Shown piece by piece: positions 46,714-54,261 of a DNA stretch of 64,000 nucleotides. The translations under genes and the position numbers were made by a program. This DNA comes from Streptomyces syringium (GTDB lineage Bacteria; Actinomycetota; Actinomycetes; Streptomycetales; Streptomycetaceae), in the NCBI RefSeq assembly GCF_017876625.1, contig NZ_JAGIOH010000001.1, positions 6,717,501 to 6,781,500 of the forward strand, in the 5' to 3' direction. Numbering within the stretch: position 1 is the stretch's first letter; every line of letters starts with the position of its first letter. The notes under the pieces were generated by a model. The model had not been told where the DNA came from, ran no database searches, and saw nothing but the letters and a program-made list of their open reading frames with translations.

Positions 46714-47808
46714 TCAGACGGCCCAGCCGTACTGGTCGGGGATGCGCCGGTCGGCGCCCAGGCCGGTCGCCGCGCGGCGCGCCCAGAAGGGGTCGCGCAG
46801 CAGCTCGCGACCCAGCAGCACCGCGTCCGCCTCACCATTGGCGATGATCTTCTCGGCCTGCGCGGGGTCGGTGATCATCCCCACCGCCGCGACGGGCAGA
46901 CCGGTCTCCTCCTTCACGCGCCGGGCGAACGGCACCTGGTAGCCGGGGCCGACCGGGATGCGGGTGGCCGGCGCGTTGCCGCCGGTGGAGACATCGAGCA
47001 GGTCCACGCCGTGGGCGAGCAGCTCCCGCGCGAAGCGCACGGTGTCGTCGGCCGTCCAGCCCTCGCGCTCGTCCTCGGGGTTCTCCGTCAGCCAGTCGGT
47101 CGCGGAGACGCGGAAGAAGACGGGCTTGTCCTCGGGCCACACCGCGCGCACCGCGTCCACGACCTCCAGCGGGAACCGGACGCGGTTGTCGAAGGAGCCG
47201 CCGTACGCGTCGGTGCGGCGGTTGCTGTGCGGCGAGAGGAACTCGTGGATGAGGTAACCGTGCGCGCCGTGCACCTCGACGACCTCGAAGCCGGCGGCCA
47301 GGGCGCGCCGTGCCGCGTCCGCGAACTGCTCCACGATCTCCTTGATCTGCGCCACGGTCAGCTCCGCGGGCACCTGGTGGTCGTCCGCGTACGGCAGCGG
47401 GCTCGGCCCGGCCACCGGCCAGCTCTCCTCCCGGCTCGCGGGGCCACGGCCCCGCCACGGCCGCTCGGTCGCCGCCTTGCGCCCCGCGTGGGCTATCTGG
47501 ATGCCGGGAACGGTGCCCTGCTCCTTGAGGAAGGCCGTCACGCGGCGGAGCGCCTCGGTCTGGGTGTCGTTCCACAGGCCGAGGTCGGCCGGGCTGATCC
47601 GGCCCTCAGGGCTGACCGCGGTGGCCTCGACCAGGATCAAGCCGGTGCCGCCGGCCGCGCGGGCGGCGTAGTGCTGGAAGTGCCAGTCGTTCGCGACACC
47701 CGCGTTCGGCCCGAAGACCTCGGCGGAGTACTGGCACATCGGCGCCATCCAGGCACGGTTGGGGATGGTCAGCGACCGCAGGGTGTAAGGCTCGAACAGG
47801 GAACTCAC
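46714..47808 (-). CDS. NADH:flavin oxidoreductase, old yellow enzyme family (YqjM-like)
   Basis: 364 residues: SLFEPYTLRSLTIPNRAWMA, the YqjM-type Cys in PMCQYSAE, QIAHAGRKA (active-site His pair region), VHGAHGYLIHEFLSP and HSNRRTDAYGGS, and LLGRELLRDPFWARRAA. FMN-dependent ene-reductase that reduces activated C=C bonds, often in response to electrophiles. AAGGAG six bases before GTG 47808 supports this start over ATG 47823. It is divergent from an ArsR regulator with a dense cluster of CTCGTA-type sites between, so it is probably inducible. Confidence 0.9.
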   Translation of the reverse strand: MSSLFEPYTLRSLTIPNRAWMAPMCQYSAEVFGPNAGVANDWHFQHYAARAAGGTGLILVEATAVSPEGRISPADLGLWNDTQTEALRRVTAFLKEQGTVPGIQIAHAGRKAATERPWRGRGPASREESWPVAGPSPLPYADDHQVPAELTVAQIKEIVEQFADAARRALAAGFEVVEVHGAHGYLIHEFLSPHSNRRTDAYGGSFDNRVRFPLEVVDAVRAVWPEDKPVFFRVSATDWLTENPEDEREGWTADDTVRFARELLAHGVDLLDVSTGGNAPATRIPVGPGYQVPFARRVKEETGLPVAAVGMITDPAQAEKIIANGEADAVLLGRELLRDPFWARRAATGLGADRRIPDQYGWAV

Positions 47809-47842
47809 GACAGGCTCCTTCATGGGTTGCGCCGAGGTACAG

Positions 47843-47907
47843 CTCGTACGATACCCGTCGTACTACGAGACCTGTCAAACTACGATGACCCTCGTACGAC
47901 TCTCGTA
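47843..47907. promoter_or_regulatory. Candidate ArsR operator array
   Basis: CTCGTACGA at 47843-47851 and 47891-47899, CTCGTA at 47902-47907, the inverse TACGAG at 47864-47869, and the perfect palindrome GTACGA-N6-TCGTAC at 47846-47863, all within the 134-nt region between the divergent ene-reductase and ArsR starts. Confidence 0.6.
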
Positions 47908-47942
47908 TACTGGGCCTTCGCAGTGACCCCTGAGGAGCAGCC

Positions 47943-48308
47943 GTGCAGACGCCGTCCGCAACCCCGTCGACCAGCCGCGTCCTCGAGCACCCCGCCCGCG
48001 AGGACATCCGGCTCGAGAGCGTGCTGCACGCCCTGTCGGACCCCATGCGCCTGCTGGTCGTGCGGTCCCTGGCGGCGGCCGGGACCGAGCAGTCCTGCTC
48101 CGTCCTGGAACTCCCCGTGAGCAAGTCGACGACCACCCACCACTTCCGCGTGCTCCGCGAGTGCGGCGTGGTCAGCCAGATCTACCGGGGCACGGCGAAG
48201 ATGAACGCCCTGCGCCGGGACGACCTGGAGGCGCTGTTCCCGGGGCTCCTCGACAGCGTTCTCACCGCCGCCGACCGGCAGGCCGAGCGGCTGGGGGAGC
48301 ACGGCTGA
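47943..48308 (+). CDS. ArsR family helix-turn-helix regulator
   Basis: 121 residues, a winged helix: LESVLHALSDPMRLLVVRSL, ELPVSKSTTTHHFRVLRECG (recognition helix) and a wing at VSQIYRGTAKMNALRRDDL. There is no metal-binding ELCVCDL motif; one Cys (SCSV) lies just before the recognition helix, so sensing may be redox- or electrophile-based. GTG 47943 follows GAGGAGCC. The divergent ene-reductase is the likely target. Confidence 0.88.
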   Translation: MQTPSATPSTSRVLEHPAREDIRLESVLHALSDPMRLLVVRSLAAAGTEQSCSVLELPVSKSTTTHHFRVLRECGVVSQIYRGTAKMNALRRDDLEALFPGLLDSVLTAADRQAERLGEHG

Positions 48309-48354
48309 GGCGCGATGCCTCCGGTGTCGGGCGGTGACGGGTCCGGCCCCTCGG

Positions 48355-49704
48355 TCAGGCCTGGTCCCGTGCCGCGGCGAGCAGGCCCTCCCAGTCCGGG
48401 ATCTTCACCGGTCCGCGGCCCAGCCGCGCTCCGAGGGCGGCCTCCGCCGCCTCGATCCCCAGCCAGCCCGGCCACCGCACCGGATCCTGCCCCGCCGCCC
48501 GCAGCGCGGAGTACGGGTCACCCACCGGCCGTCGTGTCATGAGGCTCTCGGCGTCGGCCAGCAGCGAGGTCACCGTCTCCTTGGCGCACGAGCGATTGGT
48601 GCCGATCACGCCGGTCGGCCCGCGCTTGATCCAGCCCGCGACGTACTCGCCGGGCGACGGCACGCCGTCCCGCAGGACCCGCCCCCCGGTGTGCGGCACG
48701 GTTCCGCGCTCCGGGTCGAACGGCAGCCCCGGGATCGGCACCCCGCGATAGCCCACCGACCGCAGGACCAACTGCGCCTCGATGTCCTCGAACCGGCCCG
48801 TGCCGGCCACCCCGCCGTGCTCGTCCGGCACGGTCCGCTCGAAGCGCACCGCACGCACGGCGTCCTCCCCGAGCAGGGCGACGGGCCGCAGGAAGAACCG
48901 CAGCCGGATCCGGCGCGCGAGGCCCCGGGCCGGCTGCCCGGCCCATCCCCGCAGCACCTCCACATTGCGTCGGCCGACCGCCGGCAGCCCGGACGGGTCG
49001 GTCCACGCCGGGTCCAGAGCCGCCTCCTCGGCCCCCACGAGCACCTCCGCCCCCGGCAGGGTGCCCAACTCCCGCAGCTCCTTCGTGGTGAACTTCGCCT
49101 GTCCCGGACCGCGTCGGCCGACCATGTGGATGTCCGCCACCCGGCTGTCGGCGAGCGCGGCCAGCGCCGTGTCCGGCACATCGGTGGCCCGTAGCTCGTC
49201 CGCGCCGCGGGCCAGCACCCGGGCCACGTCCACCGCCACATTGCCGACCCCGATGACGACCGCCGAGCGCGCCCCCAGCACGAACCCGCCCGGCTCCGCG
49301 TCCGGGTGGGCGCTGTACCAGGAGACGAACTCCGTGGCCGAGAAGCTGCCCGGCAGGTCCTCCCCGGGGACGCCGAGGCGCCGGTCGGTCGCGGCGCCCA
49401 CGCAGTAGACGACCGCGTGGTAGAGGTCCAGCAGCCGCCGCGGAGCCAGCCCCCCGGCCTCGTCCCCCACCCGGACGTTGCCGAGGAAGGAGATCGCGGG
49501 GTGTTCGAGGGCGGCACGCAGATTGTTCTGCAGCGACTTGATCTTCTCGTGGTCGGGTGCCACCCCGTAGCGCACGAGGCCGTACGGGCAGGGCAGCCGG
49601 TCCAGCACATCGACCGTCACACCGGGGACGCCCTGCTGCTGCACCAGGGCCTGGGCGGTGTAGACCCCACTCGGTCCCGATCCGACCACTGCGACGCGAA
49701 GCAC
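48355..49704 (-). CDS. NADPH-ferredoxin reductase (FprA/adrenodoxin reductase type)
   Basis: 449 residues. FAD motif VAVVGSGPSGVYTAQAL is at residues about 4-20. PCPYGLVRYGVAPDHEKIKS, VIGVGNVAVDVARVLA (NADPH site) and YVAGWIKRGPTGVIGTNRSC follow, all characteristic of FprA-type reductases that pass electrons from NADPH to ferredoxin for P450s and other oxygenases. GGAAGGAG eight bases before GTG 49704 supports this start over ATG 49737 or 49830. It could supply electrons to the desaturase or to oxygenases in the neighbouring cluster, but nothing shows a dedicated partner. Confidence 0.88.
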   Translation of the reverse strand: MLRVAVVGSGPSGVYTAQALVQQQGVPGVTVDVLDRLPCPYGLVRYGVAPDHEKIKSLQNNLRAALEHPAISFLGNVRVGDEAGGLAPRRLLDLYHAVVYCVGAATDRRLGVPGEDLPGSFSATEFVSWYSAHPDAEPGGFVLGARSAVVIGVGNVAVDVARVLARGADELRATDVPDTALAALADSRVADIHMVGRRGPGQAKFTTKELRELGTLPGAEVLVGAEEAALDPAWTDPSGLPAVGRRNVEVLRGWAGQPARGLARRIRLRFFLRPVALLGEDAVRAVRFERTVPDEHGGVAGTGRFEDIEAQLVLRSVGYRGVPIPGLPFDPERGTVPHTGGRVLRDGVPSPGEYVAGWIKRGPTGVIGTNRSCAKETVTSLLADAESLMTRRPVGDPYSALRAAGQDPVRWPGWLGIEAAEAALGARLGRGPVKIPDWEGLLAAARDQA

Positions 49705-50014
49705 GGCGGAACTCCTTCCCGCGGGTGCGTCCAGCATCGCACCGGGAACCCGGATACGGGAGAGGCGGACGCGGGGCGGCGCGGCGCGGTGTCGGTGCCG
49801 CCCCGCGGCCGGGCGGACACGGCGTCTCATTGACCGACGCGGTGCGCGGGGACATGCTGTAACTCCTGCGGCGACCGGCCCCCGGGCCGGTCTGTTCAGC
49901 AGGTCCTCGGTGCCCCGCCCCGTTCGGCAGGGCGGGCTCCGGCGTGTCCGCTGATTTTGGGCGACGCGGGGGATCGCCCAAAGTCAGCGGACGGGACACG
50001 GCCCCGACGCCGCG
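49705..50014. other. 310-nt intergenic region with a long inverted repeat
   Basis: GTCCGCTGATTTTGGGCGA at 49946-49964 pairs with 49974-49992 (19 bp, one G-U pair, 9-nt loop). It lies 22 nt downstream of the HAD gene stop on the minus strand and is the likely terminator. Nothing else in the stretch looks coding beyond shadows. Confidence 0.6.
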
Positions 50015-50710
50015 TCAGCCGGCCAGGTCGAGCACCGGCAGCAGCGCGTCGGGGCGCTCCTCGACCGGCAGATGGTCGACCAGGTGCACCGCGCAGCCCA
50101 CCGCGGCGGCGCCCGCGTCCGCGCGCCGGTCGTCGCCGACCATCAGCACGTCCTCGGGCGCCAGCCCGAGCGTCTCGCACGCCGCCCGGAACAGCCGCGG
50201 ATCCGGCTTCTGGACGCCGTGTTCGTAGGAGAGCACGTAGGCGTCGATCCATGGGTCGAGACCGTGCTCCCGGAAGACCGGCCGTGGGTCCCAGCCGATG
50301 TTGCTCACCACGGCGGTGCGCACGCCGCGCCGCCGCAGCTCGGCCAGCACGGCGCCCGCGTCGGCGTACGGCCGCCAGGCGGCGGGCTCCATGTGACGGG
50401 CGTACAGGGCGTCGTAGAGCTCGGGGCGCGGCAGCGGGACCTCGCGGGCCATTCCGGTGTACGCGGCCCGGTGCTGCTCCGCGGTGCGATCGCGCTCCGC
50501 CCACACCTCGGTGAGGTGCGCCGGCACCGCGCGCGGGGCGACGCCCCCGGGCAGGGCGCCGCAGGCCTCCAGGCCACGGGTCAGCCGCTCGAACTCGGCC
50601 TCGTCCAACGGGATCCGGGCCCGGTCGAGCACGGACCGCAGCCAGGACGCGGTGGATTCGATGCGGAACAGGGTTCCGGAGAAGTCGAAGAGAACACCTT
50701 TGACGGTCAT
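50015..50710 (-). CDS. HAD-superfamily hydrolase
   Basis: 231 residues. Motif I is VLFDFSGTLFRIEST, where the usual second Asp is Ser. Motif II is TAVVSNIG, motif III HGVQKPDPRLFRAACETLG and motif IV MVGDDRRADAGAAAV. The helical cap lies in residues about 20-90. The D-F-S change in motif I replaces the general-acid Asp, so it may be a phosphatase with altered activity or another phosphotransfer enzyme. ATG 50710 is chosen. The substrate is unknown. Confidence 0.82.
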   Translation of the reverse strand: MTVKGVLFDFSGTLFRIESTASWLRSVLDRARIPLDEAEFERLTRGLEACGALPGGVAPRAVPAHLTEVWAERDRTAEQHRAAYTGMAREVPLPRPELYDALYARHMEPAAWRPYADAGAVLAELRRRGVRTAVVSNIGWDPRPVFREHGLDPWIDAYVLSYEHGVQKPDPRLFRAACETLGLAPEDVLMVGDDRRADAGAAAVGCAVHLVDHLPVEERPDALLPVLDLAG

Positions 50711-50786
50711 GGCGCCCAGTCTCCCCGGTGGCACCCGCTCGGTGCCCCGGCACGCCCATCGGGTGGCAGGGGCGGGCGCGGGTACG

Positions 50787-51581
50787 TCAGGCGGGCTCCA
50801 GCAAGGACGTGCACATCGCGAAGCCGAGGAAGCCGAGGAAACCGAGCGTCGTGATCGCCATCATGAAACCGACATCGACAACTGCCCCCTGTTCGGTGAA
50901 GTTCATATAGAGAGCGGCAGTGGTCGTCGCGGCAGCGCAGCCGCAGAGGATTGCCAGAGCCATCCAGCGGGCTCCTGATCGCGGAATGGAGAAGCGGGTC
51001 GTGAAGGAGACCCAGCGGTGGAGGGAAAATCCGCCGATGCTCCAGGCCAGAAGCACGACGAGGAAGCAGCCCAGAACGATTCTCGTGGAAATCGGGGCCC
51101 CGCCCGGGAACCTGGCCGACAAGTACGCTTCCAGCGGCCCTTGCGCGTTGGCGAAGCAGAGCAGGGGAAAGAATTGGGTGAGAACGTGACGGGTGTATGC
51201 GGCTGCCGAGCTGCCCGGCACGAACGAGTCGAGGACAAGGACGATGAACAGGGTGAGCAGGAGAGACGAAAACGCCAGGGACGTGCCGGAGAGCAGCGCT
51301 CCCAGGAGCATTCGGTAAGTGTCGCCGGACACGGCCACAACGGATCCGTAGGACACCGCGGTCACGCTGAGGGCGAAGAACGACGAGATCCCGACGGTGA
51401 GCGTCTCCCCCAGCTCTTCGCCGCCGCTCCGGCCGGCTCGCTCTCTGGCCACCGAAATGACAACGATGACGGCAGTGAAGGCGAAGCCGGCCAAAATGGC
51501 CGAGAAGCTCGAGTAGAGAGCGAGTGCGTCTCGAATAGCGGAGGAGTCGTGAAGCGGCGCGACGGGACCGGGAGCAGTCAT
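50787..51581 (-). CDS. Membrane protein of unknown function, about 264 residues
   Basis: Six or seven hydrophobic segments are visible: LYSSFSAILAGFAFTAVIVV, VGISSFFALSVTAVSYGSVV, LAFSSLLLTLFIVLVLDS, IVLGCFLVVLLAWSIGGF, WMALAILCGCAAATTTAALY and VGFMMAITTLGFLGFLGFA. There is no signal peptide and no recognised family. The ribosome-binding site is not evident for ATG 51581 or 51608, so the start is tentative. Its codon use is slightly less GC-biased than its neighbours. Confidence 0.65.
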   Translation of the reverse strand: MTAPGPVAPLHDSSAIRDALALYSSFSAILAGFAFTAVIVVISVARERAGRSGGEELGETLTVGISSFFALSVTAVSYGSVVAVSGDTYRMLLGALLSGTSLAFSSLLLTLFIVLVLDSFVPGSSAAAYTRHVLTQFFPLLCFANAQGPLEAYLSARFPGGAPISTRIVLGCFLVVLLAWSIGGFSLHRWVSFTTRFSIPRSGARWMALAILCGCAAATTTAALYMNFTEQGAVVDVGFMMAITTLGFLGFLGFAMCTSLLEPA

Positions 51582-51663
51582 GCCATGAGCAAAACGGTGG
51601 CATGCCACTGTCCAGTGGGATTCGCAGATGTTTCACATACGGTGACTCAGCGCTGACGGAAGA

Positions 51664-51680
51664 AACGCTTCGCTAGCGTT
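51664..51680. other. Small inverted repeat downstream of the ATP-grasp gene
   Basis: AACGCT and AGCGTT form a 6-bp stem with a 5-nt loop, 89 nt after the ATP-grasp stop on the minus strand. A possible terminator, weak. Confidence 0.3.
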
Positions 51681-51722
51681 GGGTGCCGGGACCGGCGGCA
51701 TCGGGCACTCCAAAATCCTGGC

Positions 51723-51746
51723 CGCAGTGTCGCAGTGCCGCAGTGC
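51723..51746. repeat. Three tandem octamers
   Basis: CGCAGTGT, CGCAGTGC and CGCAGTGC lie back to back in the 3' region of the ATP-grasp gene. Function unknown. Confidence 0.6.
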
Positions 51747-51769
51747 CCCGAAGTGGGCTTGACCCGCCG

Positions 51770-53020
51770 TCAGTCGAGGGACGCCTTGCCGTGCTCGCCG
51801 TGGAGTCCGGTCCACCGCACCCCCGCGGCGTACCACTGGGCGAGTTCCTGGGCGCGCCGCTCGACCTCCTGGTCGTCGGCGCCGGTCAGGACGTAAGCCG
51901 CCAGGTAGTGAGCGGACTTCACGCCCCCTTGGTAGGCCGTGCCCACCGTGGCCCGCAGGCGTTCCTCCACCACGAACGGCGGGGGGTTCTCGGGCAGGGC
52001 CGCGAGTGTGCCCCGTTCGGGATAGAAGACGACCCAGCCCGCGCTGTGCCCGGGCGCGACGCCGTGGATCCTGGCATCGGTCAGGGTCTCGGGGGCGACC
52101 TGGGCCCGGAACCACTGCTCGTCGAGGTTGAAGCCGGTGGCGGCGTGGATGGCGGGGGCGGTCAGCGCGCCACCGGTCCTGCTGCCGATCTCGCACAGCA
52201 CGAGGCGGTCGTCGGGCGTGTGGAAGACCTCCAGGTGGAAGGCGGCGCACTCGGGGGTGGGCAGCGCGCCCAGGACCTTCCGCGCATAGCCGATGAGCCG
52301 GTCCGTCAGCGGGTGGTCGCGGGTGAGCTGTGCCGAGCCCAGGTATATGCCGTCGTGGAAGGACAGGCAGTCGTTGAGGTAGCGCGAGACGAACGTGGCC
52401 ACCGGCTCGCCCGCCGCCACCAGCCCGTCCACCACGTACATCCGACCCTCCACGAACCGCTCCACCTCGGCGTGTTCGGGCAGGCCTTCGGCGAGGAGCC
52501 GGGCCAGGTCCGCGGGGCCGCGCAGCACCTGGGTGCCGGTGGAGCCGGAACCCAGGGCCGGTTTCACCACCACGGGGTAGCCGTGCTCGCGGACGAATCC
52601 GAAGAGGTCGAAGTCCACGCGTACGGGGGCGAACTCCGGTACGTCGAGGCCGCTTTCGCGCACCAGGGTCTTCATATGGACCTTGTCGCGGAACGCGAGG
52701 GTGCTGGCGAAGTCCTGGCCCGGCACGCCGAGCAGCTCCCGCAGCCGCGCCGCGCGCAGCAGATCGCCCTCCATGCGGGCGATCACCGCACTGGGCGGCG
52801 TGTGCTCGGCGAGTTCGAGGGCCGCCCGCTCCGCGTCGCCGCCCTGGCGGAAGTCGGGGAGGGAGACGGCACCCGGAATGTGGCTGTACTGCGGGAATTT
52901 GGCCTCGGAGACCAGGAGGTGCGGCCGTACGCCCGTGTCAGCCGCCCACTTGTCGTACGGAGTGTCCGCATAGTCGCTGTCCACGAAAGCCAGAACGCTC
53001 CGTTCCGTTCCAGTTCTCAC
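51770..53020 (-). CDS. ATP-grasp ligase, cluster-associated
   Basis: 416 residues. The N-terminal domain opens RTGTERSVLAFVDSDYADT. The ATP-grasp core has VVVKPALGSGSTGTQVL near residue 147 (ATP-binding loop), FHLEVFHTPDDRLVLCEIGSR near residue 260 (metal-binding Glu residues; the usual Asn is Ser) and a C-terminal domain. This is the amide/peptide ligase type of ATP-grasp enzyme (carboxylate plus amine, ATP to ADP). GGAGG six bases before GTG 53020 fixes the start. It is divergent from the response regulator, and its promoter shares the CCGAGGTAAAGCC-N40-CTAG arrangement with the main operon, which is the best evidence that it belongs to the pathway. Confidence 0.82.
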   Translation of the reverse strand: MRTGTERSVLAFVDSDYADTPYDKWAADTGVRPHLLVSEAKFPQYSHIPGAVSLPDFRQGGDAERAALELAEHTPPSAVIARMEGDLLRAARLRELLGVPGQDFASTLAFRDKVHMKTLVRESGLDVPEFAPVRVDFDLFGFVREHGYPVVVKPALGSGSTGTQVLRGPADLARLLAEGLPEHAEVERFVEGRMYVVDGLVAAGEPVATFVSRYLNDCLSFHDGIYLGSAQLTRDHPLTDRLIGYARKVLGALPTPECAAFHLEVFHTPDDRLVLCEIGSRTGGALTAPAIHAATGFNLDEQWFRAQVAPETLTDARIHGVAPGHSAGWVVFYPERGTLAALPENPPPFVVEERLRATVGTAYQGGVKSAHYLAAYVLTGADDQEVERRAQELAQWYAAGVRWTGLHGEHGKASLD

Positions 53021-53074
53021 CGGCACCTCCCAGGACTCCTGACCAGCACGCACCGGCTGCGTGCGGCCTCAAGG

Positions 53075-53131
53075 CTAGGGGTGTGAGCCCAGGTCAGGGC
53101 CGTCCTGGCGGATACCTCGGCTTTACCTCGG
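53075..53131 (-). promoter_or_regulatory. ATP-grasp promoter with shared activator element
   Basis: On the minus strand CCGAGGTAAAGCC (53131-53119) is followed by 40 nt and CTAG (53078-53075) within the -10-like TAGCCT. GAGGTA recurs 11 bp later, a one-turn direct repeat. No good -35 is visible, which fits activator dependence. The same element, spacing and CTAG occur before the operon at 54262. Confidence 0.65.
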
Positions 53132-53210
53132 AAAGATTGTTCTGCTCATTCTGACGGTGTAGGAAGAAAGGGAACCGACGATTCTGATCTTGCGCATGCA
53201 CTGGGGTTAA

Positions 53211-53224
53211 GTTGAAGATTCAAC
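53211..53224. promoter_or_regulatory. Palindrome upstream of the response regulator
   Basis: GTTGAAGATTCAAC, two perfect 6-bp arms with a 2-nt centre, in an A/T-rich stretch 104 nt before the regulator start. A candidate autoregulatory site. Confidence 0.4.
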
Positions 53225-53327
53225 GAATTCTCGGCGGCTCGGCCCGACCGGCCGAGCCGCCGGGCGGTGGTGCCGTGTGCGCGGTCCGAGCGCCCCGGAA
53301 TCCGCCCGTGGCGGCGGGAGCGGCACC

Positions 53328-54026
53328 GTGATCGACGTGCTGGTCGTGGACGACGACTTCTATGTGGCCGAGGTCAATTCCCGCTACGTGTCCCGCATCC
53401 CGGGATTCCGTGTCACGGGCCGGGCCCACACGGCCGCCGAGGCGCTGATGGCGGTCGAACGCGGCGGTGTCGATCTGATCCTGCTCGACCACTACCTTCC
53501 CGACGAGGACGGGCTGCAGCTGGTGCGCAGACTCCGTCGGCTCGGTCACGAGACCGACGTCATCATGGTCTCGGCGGCCCGCGGGGCGGAGCAGGTGAGC
53601 TCGGCGCTGCGCCACGGCGTTCTGCAGTACCTGGTCAAACCCTTCGGTTTCGCTGCGCTGCGGGCCAAGTTGACGTCCTACGGCCAGATGCGGGACCGCC
53701 TCGACCGATTAGACTGCCTGGGACAGGGCGAGGTGGACGAGATCTTCGGTACGCTCCACGCGCCGGTCCAGACGGAAGTGCCGCCCAAGGGGTATTCGGC
53801 GGCGACCACCGAGCACATCCGCGAGGCGCTGCTCCGGGCCGGCAAGGCGCTGTCCGCGCAGGAGGTGGCCGACCTCACCGGGGTGAGCCGCTCCACCGCG
53901 CAGCGCTACCTCAAGCACCTGCAGGAGCGCGGCAGCATCCAACTCGCCCTGAAATACGGGGGAGCCGGCCGCCCCGAGCACCACTACGAGTCCGCGCACG
54001 GCGCCTCCCGCGCCGGCCCCCGCTGA
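53328..54026 (+). CDS. CitB/DcuR-type response regulator, orphan
   Basis: 232 residues. The receiver domain has acidic pocket DDDFYVAEVN, phospho-acceptor Asp in LILLDHYLPDEDGLQL (residue about 53), Ser/Thr switch VSAARGA and Lys in YLVKPFGFAAL. The C-terminal HTH has QEVADLTGVSRSTAQRYLKH and a tail with RPEHHYES, the CitB/DpiA/DcuR type. These normally pair with a CitA/DcuS-like sensor kinase encoded alongside; none is in the window. GGGAG eight bases before GTG 53328 supports the start. It sits between the two promoters that share CCGAGGTAAAGCC, so it is the best candidate activator of the cluster. Confidence 0.87.
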   Translation: MIDVLVVDDDFYVAEVNSRYVSRIPGFRVTGRAHTAAEALMAVERGGVDLILLDHYLPDEDGLQLVRRLRRLGHETDVIMVSAARGAEQVSSALRHGVLQYLVKPFGFAALRAKLTSYGQMRDRLDRLDCLGQGEVDEIFGTLHAPVQTEVPPKGYSAATTEHIREALLRAGKALSAQEVADLTGVSRSTAQRYLKHLQERGSIQLALKYGGAGRPEHHYESAHGASRAGPR

Positions 54027-54058
54027 GCGCACACCGCGAGGGCGCCCCCGGCGTCACC

Positions 54059-54088
54059 AGGCCCCACGCCCCGAAGGGTGCGGGGCCT
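54059..54088 (+). terminator. Terminator after the response regulator
   Basis: AGGCCCC and GGGGCCT plus an inner CGCCC/GGGTG pair form a 12-13 bp stem with one mismatch and a CGAA loop, 32 nt after the regulator stop. It separates the regulator from the operon that follows. Confidence 0.65.
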
Positions 54089-54116
54089 GTGCCGTTCCGC
54101 CGGTGTCGGCATGACG

Positions 54117-54130
54117 TTACCGCGCGGTAA
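54117..54130. promoter_or_regulatory. 14-bp perfect palindrome upstream of the cluster operon
   Basis: TTACCGCGCGGTAA is fully self-complementary and lies 23 nt upstream of the shared activator element. It looks like a dimeric regulator site, TetR-like in character. Confidence 0.5.
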
Positions 54131-54153
54131 GCAAAAGAAGCAGAAGCAGCTTC

Positions 54154-54213
54154 CCGAGGTAAAGCCACAGTGCACGCAGAAACGTGTCTCCCTCTCGGCT
54201 GCTGATCTAGTGT
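54154..54213 (+). promoter_or_regulatory. Cluster operon promoter with shared activator element
   Basis: CCGAGGTAAAGCC (54154-54166) is followed by exactly 40 nt and CTAG (54207-54210) inside TAGTGT, a plausible -10 of the TAGNNT class. The start codon is 51 nt further. The match in sequence and spacing to the ATP-grasp promoter makes a shared activator likely. Confidence 0.65.
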
Positions 54214-54261
54214 CCGTCTTGATCCAAAGTTCCTCACCTGCAAGGACACCGGAGACCTGCT

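Larger units (their letters stand above)
53021..53327. other. 307-nt divergent regulatory region
   Basis: Between the ATP-grasp gene and the response regulator. It holds the shared promoter element at 53075-53131, an 11-bp-periodic direct repeat of GAGGTA (on the minus strand), and the palindrome at 53211-53224. Around 53130-53230 it is less GC-rich than its surroundings. No gene is evident. Confidence 0.6.
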
